Positions 49,019-58,720 are shown, counted from the stretch's first letter. The stretch: DNA of 61,999 bases from Oscillospiraceae bacterium (GCA_015068665.1 SVKB01000014.1:1-61999), one strand, 5' to 3'. Notes: generated by a model from the sequence alone, not told the origin. Numbers and translations: made by a program.

Positions 49019-50113
49019 TTAAATAATCCTTCCTTCCTTTACAAGATAAGCCTTGCAGGGATATTTGATTTTTTTGTATAAATCCTTATCCGTACAGGTT
49101 ATAACAGTCTGATTGTCTCTTATAAAGTTTAAAAGCTTATTCTGCCTTTTAATATCAAGCTCGGATAAAATATCATCAAGAAGCAAAATCGGATTTTCCC
49201 CTAAGATTTCCTTCATAAATTCAAATTCGGCAAGCTTTAAGGATAGAATAATCGACCTTTGCTGCCCCTGTGAACAGTAAACCGAAGCATCGTTACCGTT
49301 TAAGTAAAATTCAATATCATCCCTCTGGGGACCTATTAAGGTAACTTTTTTTAAAAGCTCCTCTTTTCTTACCCTTTTAAATTCGTTTTTATAGATTGCC
49401 TCCAGCTCTTTTACCGATTCGGGAATTTTCATATCAATTCCCGGCTTATACTTTATCTCTATATTTTCCTTACTGTCGGAAATATAGTAAATTGCTTTGG
49501 TGGCAAGTTCGGAAAGCCTTACAATAAATCTTAAGCGGTATACGGTTATTTTAGCCGCAAGGGAGGATAGCTTCTCATCATATACATCAAGAAGCCCCTC
49601 GTTTATATTCGGTTCCTTTAAATGATTATTCTTCTGGTTAAGAACCCTTTTATAATCCTTTAAAAGTCTGTAATAATCCGGCTTTATCTGGGAAATATCC
49701 GTATCGGTAAACCTTCTTCTTTCCTCGGGAGAGCCTTTGATTAAATTAAGATCCTCGGGAGAAAATATAACTGTACTGAATACACCGAAAAGTGCCTTCT
49801 GCCTTGTTTTTTCTATTCCGTTTACCGTAAGCTCTTTATTTTTATTCTTATATAGCTTAAAGGAAGCAGACTGCTCCCTTTTCTGGGAATTGAATTCAAT
49901 TGATATTTCCCCCTCTTCCCTGTCAAAGGAAATAAGCTCCCTGTCTTTGGCGCCACGGTGGGATTTTGAAGAGGAGAAAAGGTAAATGCTCTCTAAAATA
50001 TTGGTCTTTCCCTGAGCATTCTCCCCGTAGAATATATTAATTCCCTCGTATAAATCAATTTCAAGCTCATTATAGTTCCTGAAATTTTTTAATTTAAGTT
50101 TATTTAATCTCAT
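49019..50113 (-). CDS. recF: Recombination mediator RecF
   Basis: 364 residues, an SMC-like ATPase that helps load RecA at gapped DNA. Walker A is YGENAQGKTN near residues 29-38, the signature is YCSQGQQRSIILSLKLAE, and Walker B is PILLLDDILSELD. The ATG overlaps the dnaN stop (TGATG). Confidence 0.98.
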   Translation of the reverse strand: MRLNKLKLKNFRNYNELEIDLYEGINIFYGENAQGKTNILESIYLFSSSKSHRGAKDRELISFDREEGEISIEFNSQKREQSASFKLYKNKNKELTVNGIEKTRQKALFGVFSTVIFSPEDLNLIKGSPEERRRFTDTDISQIKPDYYRLLKDYKRVLNQKNNHLKEPNINEGLLDVYDEKLSSLAAKITVYRLRFIVRLSELATKAIYYISDSKENIEIKYKPGIDMKIPESVKELEAIYKNEFKRVRKEELLKKVTLIGPQRDDIEFYLNGNDASVYCSQGQQRSIILSLKLAEFEFMKEILGENPILLLDDILSELDIKRQNKLLNFIRDNQTVITCTDKDLYKKIKYPCKAYLVKEGRII

Positions 50114-51222
50114 CAGTTAGTTCTTAATTTTAAAGGAAGGATAAGATAAATAAATTCATCTGTATCAACACCCTTTATAACAAGAGGGTTAAGTGAGGAG
50201 GTAAACTCCATCTTAATGTTCTTGGAATCACAGGCTCTTAATGCATCAAGAAGATACTTGTGATTAAATCCTATTGTAAGATCATTGCCCTTTGTTTCAC
50301 ATGAAACAGTATCCTCAGCCTTACCGTTTTTGGTAACTGCGGACATATAAATCTGATTCTGGGAAATTTCAAGCTTTAAAGGACTCTTTACATCGGGAGT
50401 AATAACAAGTGAGCTTCTTATGATAGAGTCGACAATGTCCTTTGTGGCAGCAGTAACCGTAAGGTCACTTGATGTAGGAATAATGTGCTCATAGTTAAAG
50501 AAGTCGCCGTCAATTAAGTTAGAATACATTATAACGTTACCTAATTTGATATTTACACGGTTACCTGTGAAGCAAAGCTCAATATTACCCTCTTCATCAT
50601 CAATGATTTTGGATAAATCGTTAAGGGTTTTACCGGGAATTATATAAGAATCGGAAATAAGAGTGCTTCCGATATCAAGCTTTCTGTAAGAAAGTCTGAA
50701 GCCGTCTAAGGAAACAACCTTTAAAATATTGTCCTTTATATCAAATAATGCACCGGTTAAGGTAATCTTTTTATCATCTGTTCCGATTGAGAAGGCAACC
50801 TGTCTTATAACATTTTTCATCTTCTGCTTGTCAACCGAGATTTTAATATCGGAATCTCTGTAGTCAACTGCAGGGAAATCCTGCGGATTAAGACCGTAGA
50901 TTTCATATTTAGAAAAATTAAGCTCAATATTTGTCTTAAAGCTTTCATCGCAGCTTAAGGAAACATCCCCGTCGGGAAGCTTGGATATGATTTCATAAAG
51001 AATCTTTGCATTTAAAACAACTGCGCCCTCTTCCTCAACATTACCGGGAAAATTAGCTTCAATGGCAATCTTTAAATCATTTCCTAAAAGCTTGATATTT
51101 GAATCGCTTGTAGCCTTGATAAAAATACCTTCTAAAATAGGAGCATTTGATTTACCGGATACTGCCTTTAATACAATATTGATGTTTTCTAACAGAACAC
51201 TCTTATTGCAGGTAAATTTCAT
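50113..51222 (-). CDS. dnaN: DNA polymerase III sliding clamp (beta)
   Basis: 369 residues in three clamp domains. MKFTCNKSVLLENINIVLKA at the N terminus, the central NDLSKIIDDEEGNIELCFTG and the C-terminal YLILPLKL(RTN) are standard. The end RTN is slightly different from the usual M-P-x-R/K. It forms the ring that tethers polymerase. It is separated from dnaA by a 446-bp spacer with box-like repeats. Confidence 0.98.
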   Translation of the reverse strand: MKFTCNKSVLLENINIVLKAVSGKSNAPILEGIFIKATSDSNIKLLGNDLKIAIEANFPGNVEEEGAVVLNAKILYEIISKLPDGDVSLSCDESFKTNIELNFSKYEIYGLNPQDFPAVDYRDSDIKISVDKQKMKNVIRQVAFSIGTDDKKITLTGALFDIKDNILKVVSLDGFRLSYRKLDIGSTLISDSYIIPGKTLNDLSKIIDDEEGNIELCFTGNRVNIKLGNVIMYSNLIDGDFFNYEHIIPTSSDLTVTAATKDIVDSIIRSSLVITPDVKSPLKLEISQNQIYMSAVTKNGKAEDTVSCETKGNDLTIGFNHKYLLDALRACDSKNIKMEFTSSLNPLVIKGVDTDEFIYLILPLKLRTN

Positions 51223-51319
51223 ACTATATTCATTCCTTTCATAAATAAATATATATAATATTAATTAATAATTAAACAAACTAATAATAATATAATTATT
51301 ATATTATAGGCTGTTCATT

Positions 51320-51455
51320 TGTTTAAAACTCTGTTTTATCCTTTATATATAAGAAAAAATACAGGTTCAAAACTTTTCCATAACTTTTTTAAAACCCTTT
51401 TTATAATTACTTATAAACATTTTTTGTTAATAAATTTATGTTTATTTGTTCAAAA
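51320..51455. promoter_or_regulatory. TTWTNAACA cluster in the dnaA-dnaN spacer
   Basis: In the 51223-51668 spacer, four exact matches to TTWTNAACA or its complement are seen: 51320-51328 (TGTTTAAAA), 51411-51419 (TTATAAACA), 51425-51433 (TGTTAATAA) and 51447-51455 (TGTTCAAAA). A one-mismatch GGTTCAAAA is at 51364. No TTATCCACA is present. The spacer is very AT-rich and could unwind easily. The rest of it holds no gene I can see. Confidence 0.5.
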
Positions 51456-51668
51456 AAATGTTTATATATTTCAGTAAGACTTAGTGCAGTAAAACTTGAA
51501 CACAATATGCCTTAAATCTGTTAAATTATAATCTTTTTAATTTGCCGTATTATGCGAAAGTTCCCTTTTAAAATTATATGTTGTCCGAGTCTTACTTCAC
51601 TATATAATTATAACATAAATTTTTCTAAAAATAAAGGGTATTTTTCAAAAAACCGCTAAATTTTCGTT

Positions 51669-53021
51669 TTAAATGAGGTTTTCTATATTTGTCATGATTT
51701 CATCTATGTTATCCCTGAACTTTTCATCTGCCTCAATTTTAGCCTTTATTTTATCAATTGCGTTAATTACGGTAGAATGAGTCTTTCCTCCGAAGCGTTC
51801 ACCGATTTTATCAAGAGGTATATCCAGAACCTCTTTTATAACATACATGCAAATCTGTCTTATTGTTAAAATTTCTGCCTTTCTCGAAGCAGTATGTATT
51901 GAATTGGGGTCAATATCGTAATATTTGCATACCTCATAGATAACAGTGTCCATATTTATTGATTTTGAAGGCTTGGAATCATCCATATCATGAAGTAAGG
52001 ATACAACAAGCTCTTTTGTTATATCAATGTTTGATAAGGTTGAATAAGCAATAAGCTTATTTAAAATTCCTTCAATTTCTCTTACGTTATCTTTAAATCG
52101 CTTTGCAATAATTTCGATACATTCGTCGCTTACATCAAGATTTTCTGCCTGAACCTTCTTTTTAAGTATGGCATATCTTGTTTCATAATCGGGCTTTTTG
52201 ATATCCCAGGTAAGTCCTCCTTCAAATCTTGAGGTAAGTCTTCCGTCTAATTTTGAAATATTTCTGGGAGGACGGTCTGAGGTTATAATAACCTGCTTAT
52301 TTGATTTGGTTAAGTGTGAGAAGGTATAGAAAAATTCCTCCTGACAACGGTCTTTACCGCCGATAAACTGAATATCGTCTATCATAAGCACATCTAAAGT
52401 TCTGTATTTTGCTCTGAATTCATCAATTTTATTATCTTTAATTGAATTTACAAGTTCAATAACAAATTCCTCAGAGGTTATATATAAAACCTTTTTGGAG
52501 CTGTCATTTTCTAAAATTGCGTTACCTACCGCCTGCATAAGATGTGTTTTTCCGAGTCCCACATCACCGTAAATAAAGAATGGGTTGTAAGAAGCACCGG
52601 GAGTTTTTGCAACTGACAGGGCTGCCGCACATGCAAAACGGTTGTTTTCACCTATAACATAATTATCAAAGGTGAATTTTTTCTGAAGGTTTGAGTTTTT
52701 ATAAAAGCTTTCATCAATATGTATACTTTCCTTTTCCTCTTTACCTCCGTAAAGCTCCTCCACATCGTCCTCAAGAACTACTTCTACTCTCTTGATCTGC
52801 GGATTTAAAATTTCGGCTCCCGATTTAATTAACAAAAGATATCTTTTTTCAATAATATCCTTATTAACATCCATGGGAACGGTTAAAATAAGTGTATCAT
52901 TTATAAAATCATAGGGCTTTATGGTCTTAACCCAGGTGTTAAAGCCTAAAGGTGAAATTTCTTTACATTCATCTTCAATAAGGTCAAGAACTCTTTCCCA
53001 GAAATCTATTACATTATTCAT
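51669..53021 (-). CDS. dnaA: Chromosomal replication initiator DnaA
   Basis: 450 residues. Domain I is residues 1-80. AAA+ Walker A GDVGLGKT is at 152-159, Walker B LMIDDIQFIGG, and the sensor GRLTSRFEGG. Domain IV has the helix-turn-helix KTHSTVINAIDKI. The signature GGKTHSTV (411-418) differs from the usual GGRDHTTV: Lys413, Thr414 and Ser416 replace Arg, Asp and Thr, and these positions contact bases in the E. coli DnaA-DNA structure. It is otherwise an ordinary DnaA. Confidence 0.99.
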   Translation of the reverse strand: MNNVIDFWERVLDLIEDECKEISPLGFNTWVKTIKPYDFINDTLILTVPMDVNKDIIEKRYLLLIKSGAEILNPQIKRVEVVLEDDVEELYGGKEEKESIHIDESFYKNSNLQKKFTFDNYVIGENNRFACAAALSVAKTPGASYNPFFIYGDVGLGKTHLMQAVGNAILENDSSKKVLYITSEEFVIELVNSIKDNKIDEFRAKYRTLDVLMIDDIQFIGGKDRCQEEFFYTFSHLTKSNKQVIITSDRPPRNISKLDGRLTSRFEGGLTWDIKKPDYETRYAILKKKVQAENLDVSDECIEIIAKRFKDNVREIEGILNKLIAYSTLSNIDITKELVVSLLHDMDDSKPSKSINMDTVIYEVCKYYDIDPNSIHTASRKAEILTIRQICMYVIKEVLDIPLDKIGERFGGKTHSTVINAIDKIKAKIEADEKFRDNIDEIMTNIENLI

Positions 53022-53048
53022 ATTTATATATTATCCTTTCAAAATCTA

Positions 53049-53334
53049 TTTTCAACATCAAAAACCCTTTATTTATAGGCTTTTGGGGTAGTTTTAAACA
53101 AAAAATGTTCAAAACTTTTAAAAAAAGTGTTTAAAACTATGCTTTAAGTAATGCCAATGAATATACGAGTTATTAAGAATTATTATCAGTTATCTGACAT
53201 TTTTTTACAAAAAATTTCAAAGGTTACAATATTATGTAAAGTAATTTACAAACAGGAAAAAATCTCCTGTTTTAAAGGGGTTAAAGGAGTTTTGAACAAA
53301 AATTGTTCAAAACTCCCTCAAAAACTGTTGAAAA
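53049..53334. promoter_or_regulatory. Putative oriC: seven TTWTNAACA boxes upstream of dnaA
   Basis: Exact matches at 53049-53057 (TTTTCAACA), 53092-53100 (TTTTAAACA), 53106-53114 (TGTTCAAAA), 53128-53136 (TGTTTAAAA), 53290-53298 (TTTTGAACA), 53304-53312 (TGTTCAAAA) and 53326-53334 (TGTTGAAAA). Four lie in facing pairs 5 bp apart (53092/53106 and 53290/53304). Canonical TTATCCACA is absent. Between the clusters is a plain AT-rich stretch. The spacer 53022-53518 has no gene. Confidence 0.55.
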
Positions 53335-53518
53335 GTAAAAGTCTTATATACCAACGGTTTCGCGTATTTTGTCGGTTTACATAATATTATTTTACAGGGA
53401 AACTTGTCTTATCACTTTAACCGTTGATTTTAAGGGATTTTTTACTTGATTATAAAATAATCAAATATTACTGTATTTTTAAAAGTCAATTTTTAAGTTT
53501 TGTAAAATTTATATAAAT

Positions 53519-54796
53519 TTACAGTGTAATTTTTGTTATTCCGCCCATATAAGGAACTAAAACTTCAGGAATTGTAACCGAGCCGTCCTCATTCTGGTAA
53601 TTTTCTAAAATTGCCGCAACTGTACGGCCTACAGCAACGCCTGAGCCGTTAAGAGTATGAACAAACTGAGCTTTTTTATTAGCTTCATCCTTGAATTTGA
53701 TATTTGCTCTTCTTGCCTGATAATCCTCGAAGTTTGAACAGGAAGAAATTTCAACATATCTTTCATAAGAAGGCATATAAACCTCAATATCATATTTTTT
53801 TGCAGCAGTAAAGCCTAAATCACCTGTAACAATATCAACAACTCTGTAAGGAAGCTTTAAAAGCTGAAGAACATATTCAGCATCCCTGGTTAACTTTTCA
53901 AGCTCATCATAAGAGGTTTCAGGCTTAACAAACTTAACAAGCTCAACCTTATTGAACTGATGCTGACGGATTAAGCCTCTGGTATCTCTGCCTGCACTTC
54001 CTGCCTCGGAACGGAAGCATGCGGAATATGCGGCATGCTTTATTGGAAGAGTGTCACCATCTAAGATTTCATCTCTGTAAAGGTTTGTAACCGGAACCTC
54101 TGCAGTAGGAATTAAGAAATAATCGTCGTTTGTAATTTTAAATACATCCTCTTCAAACTTGGGAAGCTGACCTGTACCTGTTAAGGATGCGCGGTTAACC
54201 ATATAAGGCGGGAAAATTTCGGTATATCCGTTATCCGAATGAGTATCAAGATAGAAGTTAATAACCGCTCTTTCCAGTCTTGAGCCTAAGCCCTTATAGA
54301 AGGTGAAACGGCTTCCTGTAACCTTTGCAGCTCTTTCAGGATCTAAAATATCAAGGTCCTTACCGATATCCCAGTGAGCCTTTGGTGTGAAGCTGAATTC
54401 TCTTACCTCACCCCATTTTCTTACTTCAACATTTTCTTCATCAGTAAATCCTAAAGGTGCAGTTTCATTGGGAATGTTTGGAATTCTTAATAAATTGAAT
54501 TTTAATTCCTCATCAATTTCAGATAGAACAACATCCATACTTTTAATTTTATCGGAAAGCTCCTTCATTTCATTCAGAATTCCGGAAACATCCTTTCCTT
54601 CTTTTTTAAGAAGAGGGATTTGTTTTGAAACGGTATTCTGTTTATTTTTTAAACCTTCAACCTCAAAGGTGATATCTCTTCTTTTTAAATCAAGCTCGTA
54701 AACCTTGTTTACCTCATTTGTAACATCGTTACCTTTTTTTGCCACTAATTCAATAACTTTATCCTTATTTTCTCTTATAAGTTTTATATCTAACAT
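53519..54796 (-). CDS. serS: Seryl-tRNA synthetase
   Basis: 425 residues. The N-terminal coiled-coil arm is residues 25-105 ([20 protein letters not shown]). Class II motif 2 is [20 protein letters not shown] and motif 3 [17 protein letters not shown]. It charges tRNA-Ser (and tRNA-Sec if present). The 141-bp upstream gap has one AT-rich hairpin (CTTAAAA-cgaaa-TTTTAAG) and no T-box features. It may be co-transcribed with parB. Confidence 0.98.
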   Translation of the reverse strand: MLDIKLIRENKDKVIELVAKKGNDVTNEVNKVYELDLKRRDITFEVEGLKNKQNTVSKQIPLLKKEGKDVSGILNEMKELSDKIKSMDVVLSEIDEELKFNLLRIPNIPNETAPLGFTDEENVEVRKWGEVREFSFTPKAHWDIGKDLDILDPERAAKVTGSRFTFYKGLGSRLERAVINFYLDTHSDNGYTEIFPPYMVNRASLTGTGQLPKFEEDVFKITNDDYFLIPTAEVPVTNLYRDEILDGDTLPIKHAAYSACFRSEAGSAGRDTRGLIRQHQFNKVELVKFVKPETSYDELEKLTRDAEYVLQLLKLPYRVVDIVTGDLGFTAAKKYDIEVYMPSYERYVEISSCSNFEDYQARRANIKFKDEANKKAQFVHTLNGSGVAVGRTVAAILENYQNEDGSVTIPEVLVPYMGGITKITL

Positions 54797-54937
54797 AAAA
54801 ATTCCTCCATTTATTCGGTTATATTCCAGAAGGCTTAAAATTTCGTTTTAAGCAATTTTTGACTTCTTGAATATCTTTTATCAATTTTTTAAAATTTGTT
54901 TAATCTGATTTAATTTTAAAGGTCGATTTTTTTCCAG

Positions 54938-55789
54938 TTACTGGAAAATTTTCCAAATTCGTTCCAAATCATCATTTCCGTAATATTCAATTTCGATTTT
55001 TCCCTTTTTTGCACCGTGTTTGATTCTTACCTTAGTGGAAAGTGATTTTTCGAATTTTTCTTCCAGAGCTTTTATCTCAATGTCAAGCTGAGTTGTTTTT
55101 TTCTTCTTCTTCTTTGGCTTCTTTTCACTTAAAGCTTTAACAAGTGCCTCAACCTGTCTTACATTAAGACCTTCCTTTATAATTCTTTTTGCAATTTCAA
55201 TTTTTATTAAGTTATCCTCAATTGCAAGTAATGCTCTTCCGTGACCCTGTGAAATTTCACCGGTAATTAAGTATTTAATGATTTCATCGGGGAGATTTAA
55301 AATTCTTAAAGAGTTTGCAACTGCGGAACGGCTTTTGCCAACCCTTTTTGAAATTTCCTCCTGAGTCATTGAAAATCCGTCCATTAAGGATTTATAGCCC
55401 TTTGCTTCTTCTATAGGATTTAAATCCTCTCTCTGCAGATTTTCTATCAAAGCAACCTCGGCTGCTTCCTTATCATCATAGCTTTTAACAATTGCGGGGA
55501 TGGTTTTAAGCCCTGCAAGCTTTGCAGCACGCCATCTTCGTTCTCCTGCGATAATCTGATATCTACCCGAAGCTGTCTTTACAACAATTATGGGAAGAAT
55601 AACGCCGATTTCCTTTATAGAGCCTGATAAAGCCTCCAGGCTTTCTTTGTCAAAATTCTTTCGGGGCTGATCACGGTTAGGCTCAACATCAATGATATTA
55701 AGTTGGGATACAATGTTATCCTTAGGCTCTAAATCAACCGACTGAATCATTGTGTTAAGACCGCGTCCCAGACCTTTTCTTTGTGCCAT
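54938..55789 (-). CDS. parB: Chromosome partitioning protein ParB (Spo0J)
   Basis: 283 residues. The CTP-binding boxes GERRWRAAKLAG and ENLQREDLNPIEEAKGY are intact, followed by the parS-binding helix-turn-helix MTQEEISKRVGKSRSAVANS. A lysine-rich linker (KKPKKKKKKTTQLD) precedes the C-terminal dimer domain. It slides on DNA from parS and, in Firmicutes, loads SMC and tunes Soj/DnaA. Two parS sites lie 900 bp upstream. Confidence 0.97.
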   Translation of the reverse strand: MAQRKGLGRGLNTMIQSVDLEPKDNIVSQLNIIDVEPNRDQPRKNFDKESLEALSGSIKEIGVILPIIVVKTASGRYQIIAGERRWRAAKLAGLKTIPAIVKSYDDKEAAEVALIENLQREDLNPIEEAKGYKSLMDGFSMTQEEISKRVGKSRSAVANSLRILNLPDEIIKYLITGEISQGHGRALLAIEDNLIKIEIAKRIIKEGLNVRQVEALVKALSEKKPKKKKKKTTQLDIEIKALEEKFEKSLSTKVRIKHGAKKGKIEIEYYGNDDLERIWKIFQ

Positions 55790-55802
55790 AATATCTCACC
55801 TC

Positions 55803-56567
55803 TTACTTATTTTTCTTTATAACCTCTTTTGCAAGAAGAGTATAGCTTTCTGCACCCTTACACCATTTATCGTAATAAATGATGGGCTGTCCGAAGCTGG
55901 GAGCCTCGCCAAGCCTTGTATTTCTTGGGATTGCGGTTTTGAAAACCTTATCCGGGAAGCAGGCTTTAACGTCATCCGCAACTAAAATTGAAAGATTGGT
56001 ACGGGTGTCAAACATTGTAAGAAGAATACCTTCAATTTCAATATCCGGGTTAACCGATTGCTTGATAATTTTAATATTTGTAGTTAAATCGGATACTCCC
56101 TCCAATGCGTAATATTCACATTGAATGGGAATAAGCACACTGTCGGTAGCACAAAAAGCATTAAGTGTAATATAGTTTAAAGAAGGGGGACAGTCAATTA
56201 AAATGAAATCATAATCATCCCTGACAGGCTTCAATGCTTCCTTTAATATGTATTCCTTATTTTCTTCTTTATCTATAAGAAGCTCCGCACCCAGTAAATC
56301 CATATTACATGGGCAGATGCTTACATTTTTAAACTGTGTAACCTGAATACAGCTTTTAATACTTGCCTTTTCAATAAGTACGCTGTAAAGGTTAAGCTCA
56401 CAGGCATTTTTATCAATTCCGAAACCGCTTGTTGAGTTTCCCTGAGGGTCGGCATCAATAATTAAAACCTTTTTTCCCAGGCTTCCCAGACAAGCTCCTA
56501 AATTAACGGTGGTGGTAGTTTTTCCTACGCCACCCTTCTGATTGGCAACAGAAATTATTTTACCCAT
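55803..56567 (-). CDS. soj: Chromosome partitioning ATPase ParA (Soj)
   Basis: 254 residues. The deviant Walker A KGGVGKTTTTVNLGA is near the N terminus, with LIDADPQGNSTSGFG and DFILIDCPPSLN. The length without an N-terminal DNA-binding extension places it with chromosomal Soj/ParA rather than plasmid ParA. Soj monomers or dimers inhibit or activate DnaA. It starts just left of the strand switch. Confidence 0.97.
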   Translation of the reverse strand: MGKIISVANQKGGVGKTTTTVNLGACLGSLGKKVLIIDADPQGNSTSGFGIDKNACELNLYSVLIEKASIKSCIQVTQFKNVSICPCNMDLLGAELLIDKEENKEYILKEALKPVRDDYDFILIDCPPSLNYITLNAFCATDSVLIPIQCEYYALEGVSDLTTNIKIIKQSVNPDIEIEGILLTMFDTRTNLSILVADDVKACFPDKVFKTAIPRNTRLGEAPSFGQPIIYYDKWCKGAESYTLLAKEVIKKNK

Positions 56568-56672
56568 TTTTTCACCACTTTTCTACAAAAAAATCTATTT
56601 TAAAAGTTGCTATTATATTATAGCACAGTAAAATATAAAAATAAAGCATTAATTTAAAAAAATAAATATTTT

Positions 56673-56688
56673 TGTTTCACGTGAAACA
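56673..56688. promoter_or_regulatory. parS site 1
   Basis: TGTTTCACGTGAAACA, a perfect match to the bacterial parS consensus, between soj and the strand switch. ParB is expected to bind here. Confidence 0.97.
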
Positions 56689-56714
56689 AAGAAAAGGAAA
56701 AACACAAAAAATAA

Positions 56715-56730
56715 TGTTTCACGTGAAACA
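56715..56730. promoter_or_regulatory. parS site 2
   Basis: A second perfect TGTTTCACGTGAAACA, 42 bp (about four helical turns) from the first, so both lie on the same DNA face. Confidence 0.97.
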
Positions 56731-56767
56731 AAAAAAGCCTTTACCGGGGGTGATAAAGGCTTTTTTT
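56731..56767. terminator. Bidirectional hairpin beside parS
   Basis: AAAAAAAGCCTTTA-ccgggggtga-TAAAGGCTTTTTTT is a terminator on either strand. It lies between divergent genes and no clear transcript leads into it, so it may shield parS from read-through. Confidence 0.7.
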
Positions 56768-56837
56768 AAAGAGAGAAAAGCTCTTTAAAAAGTACAGGCA
56801 ATGTGTGGGAAAGCCTTGATAATAAAGAGTTTTTCAT

Positions 56838-56893
56838 CCCTCGTCCGCCTTTTTTAAAAGGCAGGGCTCCCTTTTTTAAAAAAGGGGTAAGAC
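56838..56893. repeat. CCTCC-like hairpin module between parS and recJ
   Basis: CCCTCGTCCGCCTTTTTTAAA-AGGC then AGGGCTCCCTTTTTT-AAAAAAGGGG: two A/T-rich stems separated by GGGCTCCC. The plan (pyrimidine block, hairpin, hairpin) resembles 7061-7112 and 23308-23352. Nearby is a further CCGG-aacaatattttCCGG stem (56912-56929). It is weakly related at sequence level. Confidence 0.45.
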
Positions 56894-56975
56894 ATATTTG
56901 GAAGCTTCGCCGGAACAATATTTTCCGGCTGGCATTTATATTATTGACAGGTAAATTATTTTTTATACTTTTTTC

Positions 56976-57004
56976 TTTACAAAAAGATAAAAAAATTATA
57001 TAAT
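56976..57004 (+). promoter_or_regulatory. recJ-rel promoter
   Basis: -35 TTTACA (56976-56981), a 17-bp spacer and -10 TATAAT (56999-57004), giving a leader of about 20 nt before recJ. Confidence 0.8.
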
Positions 57005-57030
57005 AGTATTAAATTACTGTTAAGAGGTTT

Positions 57031-58713
57031 ATGATGATAAAAAAGAAATGGATTGCCAATGAGGAGAATCCCGGACTTATTGAAAAGCTTTCCCTTGAAA
57101 CGGGATATGATGACAGCTTAGTAAGAATTTTAATAAACAGAAAAAATCATACCGCGGAGGATATTGAAGGCTTTTTAAATCCTTCGCTTAAAAATCTTTT
57201 TGACCCGTTTTTATTAAATGATATGAAGCTTGCTGTGGAAAGAATAAAGCTTGCAATTTCAGATAAGGAAAAAATCTATATATACGGCGATTACGATGTG
57301 GACGGGGTTACCGCCTCTTCCCTTTTATATACTGCTCTTAAAGAACTTGATGCCCTGGTTGATATTTATATTCCTGACCGTGAGGCGGAAGGGTACGGGC
57401 TTAACTTAGCTGCCGTTCAAAAAATACATGAGCTTGGCGGTACTCTTATTATTACCGTTGACTGCGGTATTACATCAGTTTCGGAGGCGGAGCTTTCAAA
57501 AAAGCTTGGTATTGATATGATTGTTACCGACCATCATACCTGTCCTGAAATACTTCCCGACTGTGTTGCTGTTATAAATCCGAAACGAAAGGATTCAACC
57601 TATCCCTTTTCAGAGCTTTGCGGTGCAGGAGTTGCTCTTAAATTATGCAGTGCACTGGGGGTAATTAACGATACCCTTTTGTCCATTGCGGCAATCGGAA
57701 CGGTGGCGGATATTGTTCCCCTTGTTTCGGAAAACCGTATAATAGCTGCTTACGGCATAGAAAAGCTTAAAGAGGGCATTTTAGAAAATATAAATATTCT
57801 TACCTCGGTTGCAGGCTCGGATTATAAAACCATTAATGCAAGAACCTTAGGCTTTACCATAGCTCCGAGAATCAATGCGGCGGGCCGTATGGCATCTGCT
57901 AAAGAGGCTGTGGAATTCTTTATTACCAAGGATAAAAAAAGAATGATTGAGCTTTCGGAATACCTTAATTCCTTAAATGAGGAAAGGCAGGCAACCGAAA
58001 GACAGATTACCGAGGAGGCCAAGGCTCTTATTGAAAAAACAAATGAGGATAAAAATCCTGTTATTGTCTTATGGAATGAGGGCTGGCATGAGGGTGTTAT
58101 AGGAATAGTTGCATCAAGGCTTACCGAGCTTTATTATAAGCCCTGTGTTCTTATTTCGGTAAATAACGGTATTGCAAAGGGCTCTTCAAGAAGTATAAAG
58201 GGCTTTAATATATACGATGCCTTAAAGGGTGTTTCCTCTTATCTTATCAAGTTCGGAGGCCATTCCTTAGCGGCAGGGCTTTCCCTTTATGAAAAGGATC
58301 TTTTGGAATTTAAAGAAAAGCTTAATGAGAATTCCCGCGAAATTTTTGAAAATAACAGCTTTTTTCCTGAAATAACCTTAGACTGTGAGCTTAAGGCTAA
58401 AAATATAAATGTGGAATATTTCGAGTTTTTAAAAGCTTTAGAGCCCTTCGGAATGGGAAATCCTGAGCCGGTATTTTTAATAAAGAATGCTCAGGTAAAA
58501 AGCTCTTTTTCATTTTCTATGGATAAGCATATGAGGCTTAACCTTTCAAAGGACGGTAAGGACCTTGAAACTGTAGGTTTCGGTCTTGGCAGCTATGCCC
58601 CCTCCTTAAGAAGCGGTGATAAGCTTCACCTTGCGGCAACTCTCGGCATAAATGAATATAAAGGAATAAAACGACTCCAGGGAGTCATAAGAGATATAAA
58701 ACTTGTAAAGTGA
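57031..58713 (+). CDS. recJ: Single-stranded-DNA-specific exonuclease RecJ
   Basis: 560 residues. DHH motifs: YGDYDVDGVTASSLL, a TVDCGIT segment and VTDHHTCPEILP. DHHA1 motif FGGHSLAAGLS and an OB-fold C terminus complete it. It degrades 5' single strands in recombination and repair. ATG 57031 and 57034 are both possible; the second is better spaced from AGAGG. It is the first gene on the right arm and lies in an operon with rel and dtd. Confidence 0.97.
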   Translation: MMIKKKWIANEENPGLIEKLSLETGYDDSLVRILINRKNHTAEDIEGFLNPSLKNLFDPFLLNDMKLAVERIKLAISDKEKIYIYGDYDVDGVTASSLLYTALKELDALVDIYIPDREAEGYGLNLAAVQKIHELGGTLIITVDCGITSVSEAELSKKLGIDMIVTDHHTCPEILPDCVAVINPKRKDSTYPFSELCGAGVALKLCSALGVINDTLLSIAAIGTVADIVPLVSENRIIAAYGIEKLKEGILENINILTSVAGSDYKTINARTLGFTIAPRINAAGRMASAKEAVEFFITKDKKRMIELSEYLNSLNEERQATERQITEEAKALIEKTNEDKNPVIVLWNEGWHEGVIGIVASRLTELYYKPCVLISVNNGIAKGSSRSIKGFNIYDALKGVSSYLIKFGGHSLAAGLSLYEKDLLEFKEKLNENSREIFENNSFFPEITLDCELKAKNINVEYFEFLKALEPFGMGNPEPVFLIKNAQVKSSFSFSMDKHMRLNLSKDGKDLETVGFGLGSYAPSLRSGDKLHLAATLGINEYKGIKRLQGVIRDIKLVK

Positions 58714-58720
58714 GATAGCT

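Noticed and set aside
54797-54937. T-box riboswitch ahead of serS
   Set aside because: The gap is only 141 bp, lacks the T-box sequence AGGGTGG and a terminator/antiterminator pair.
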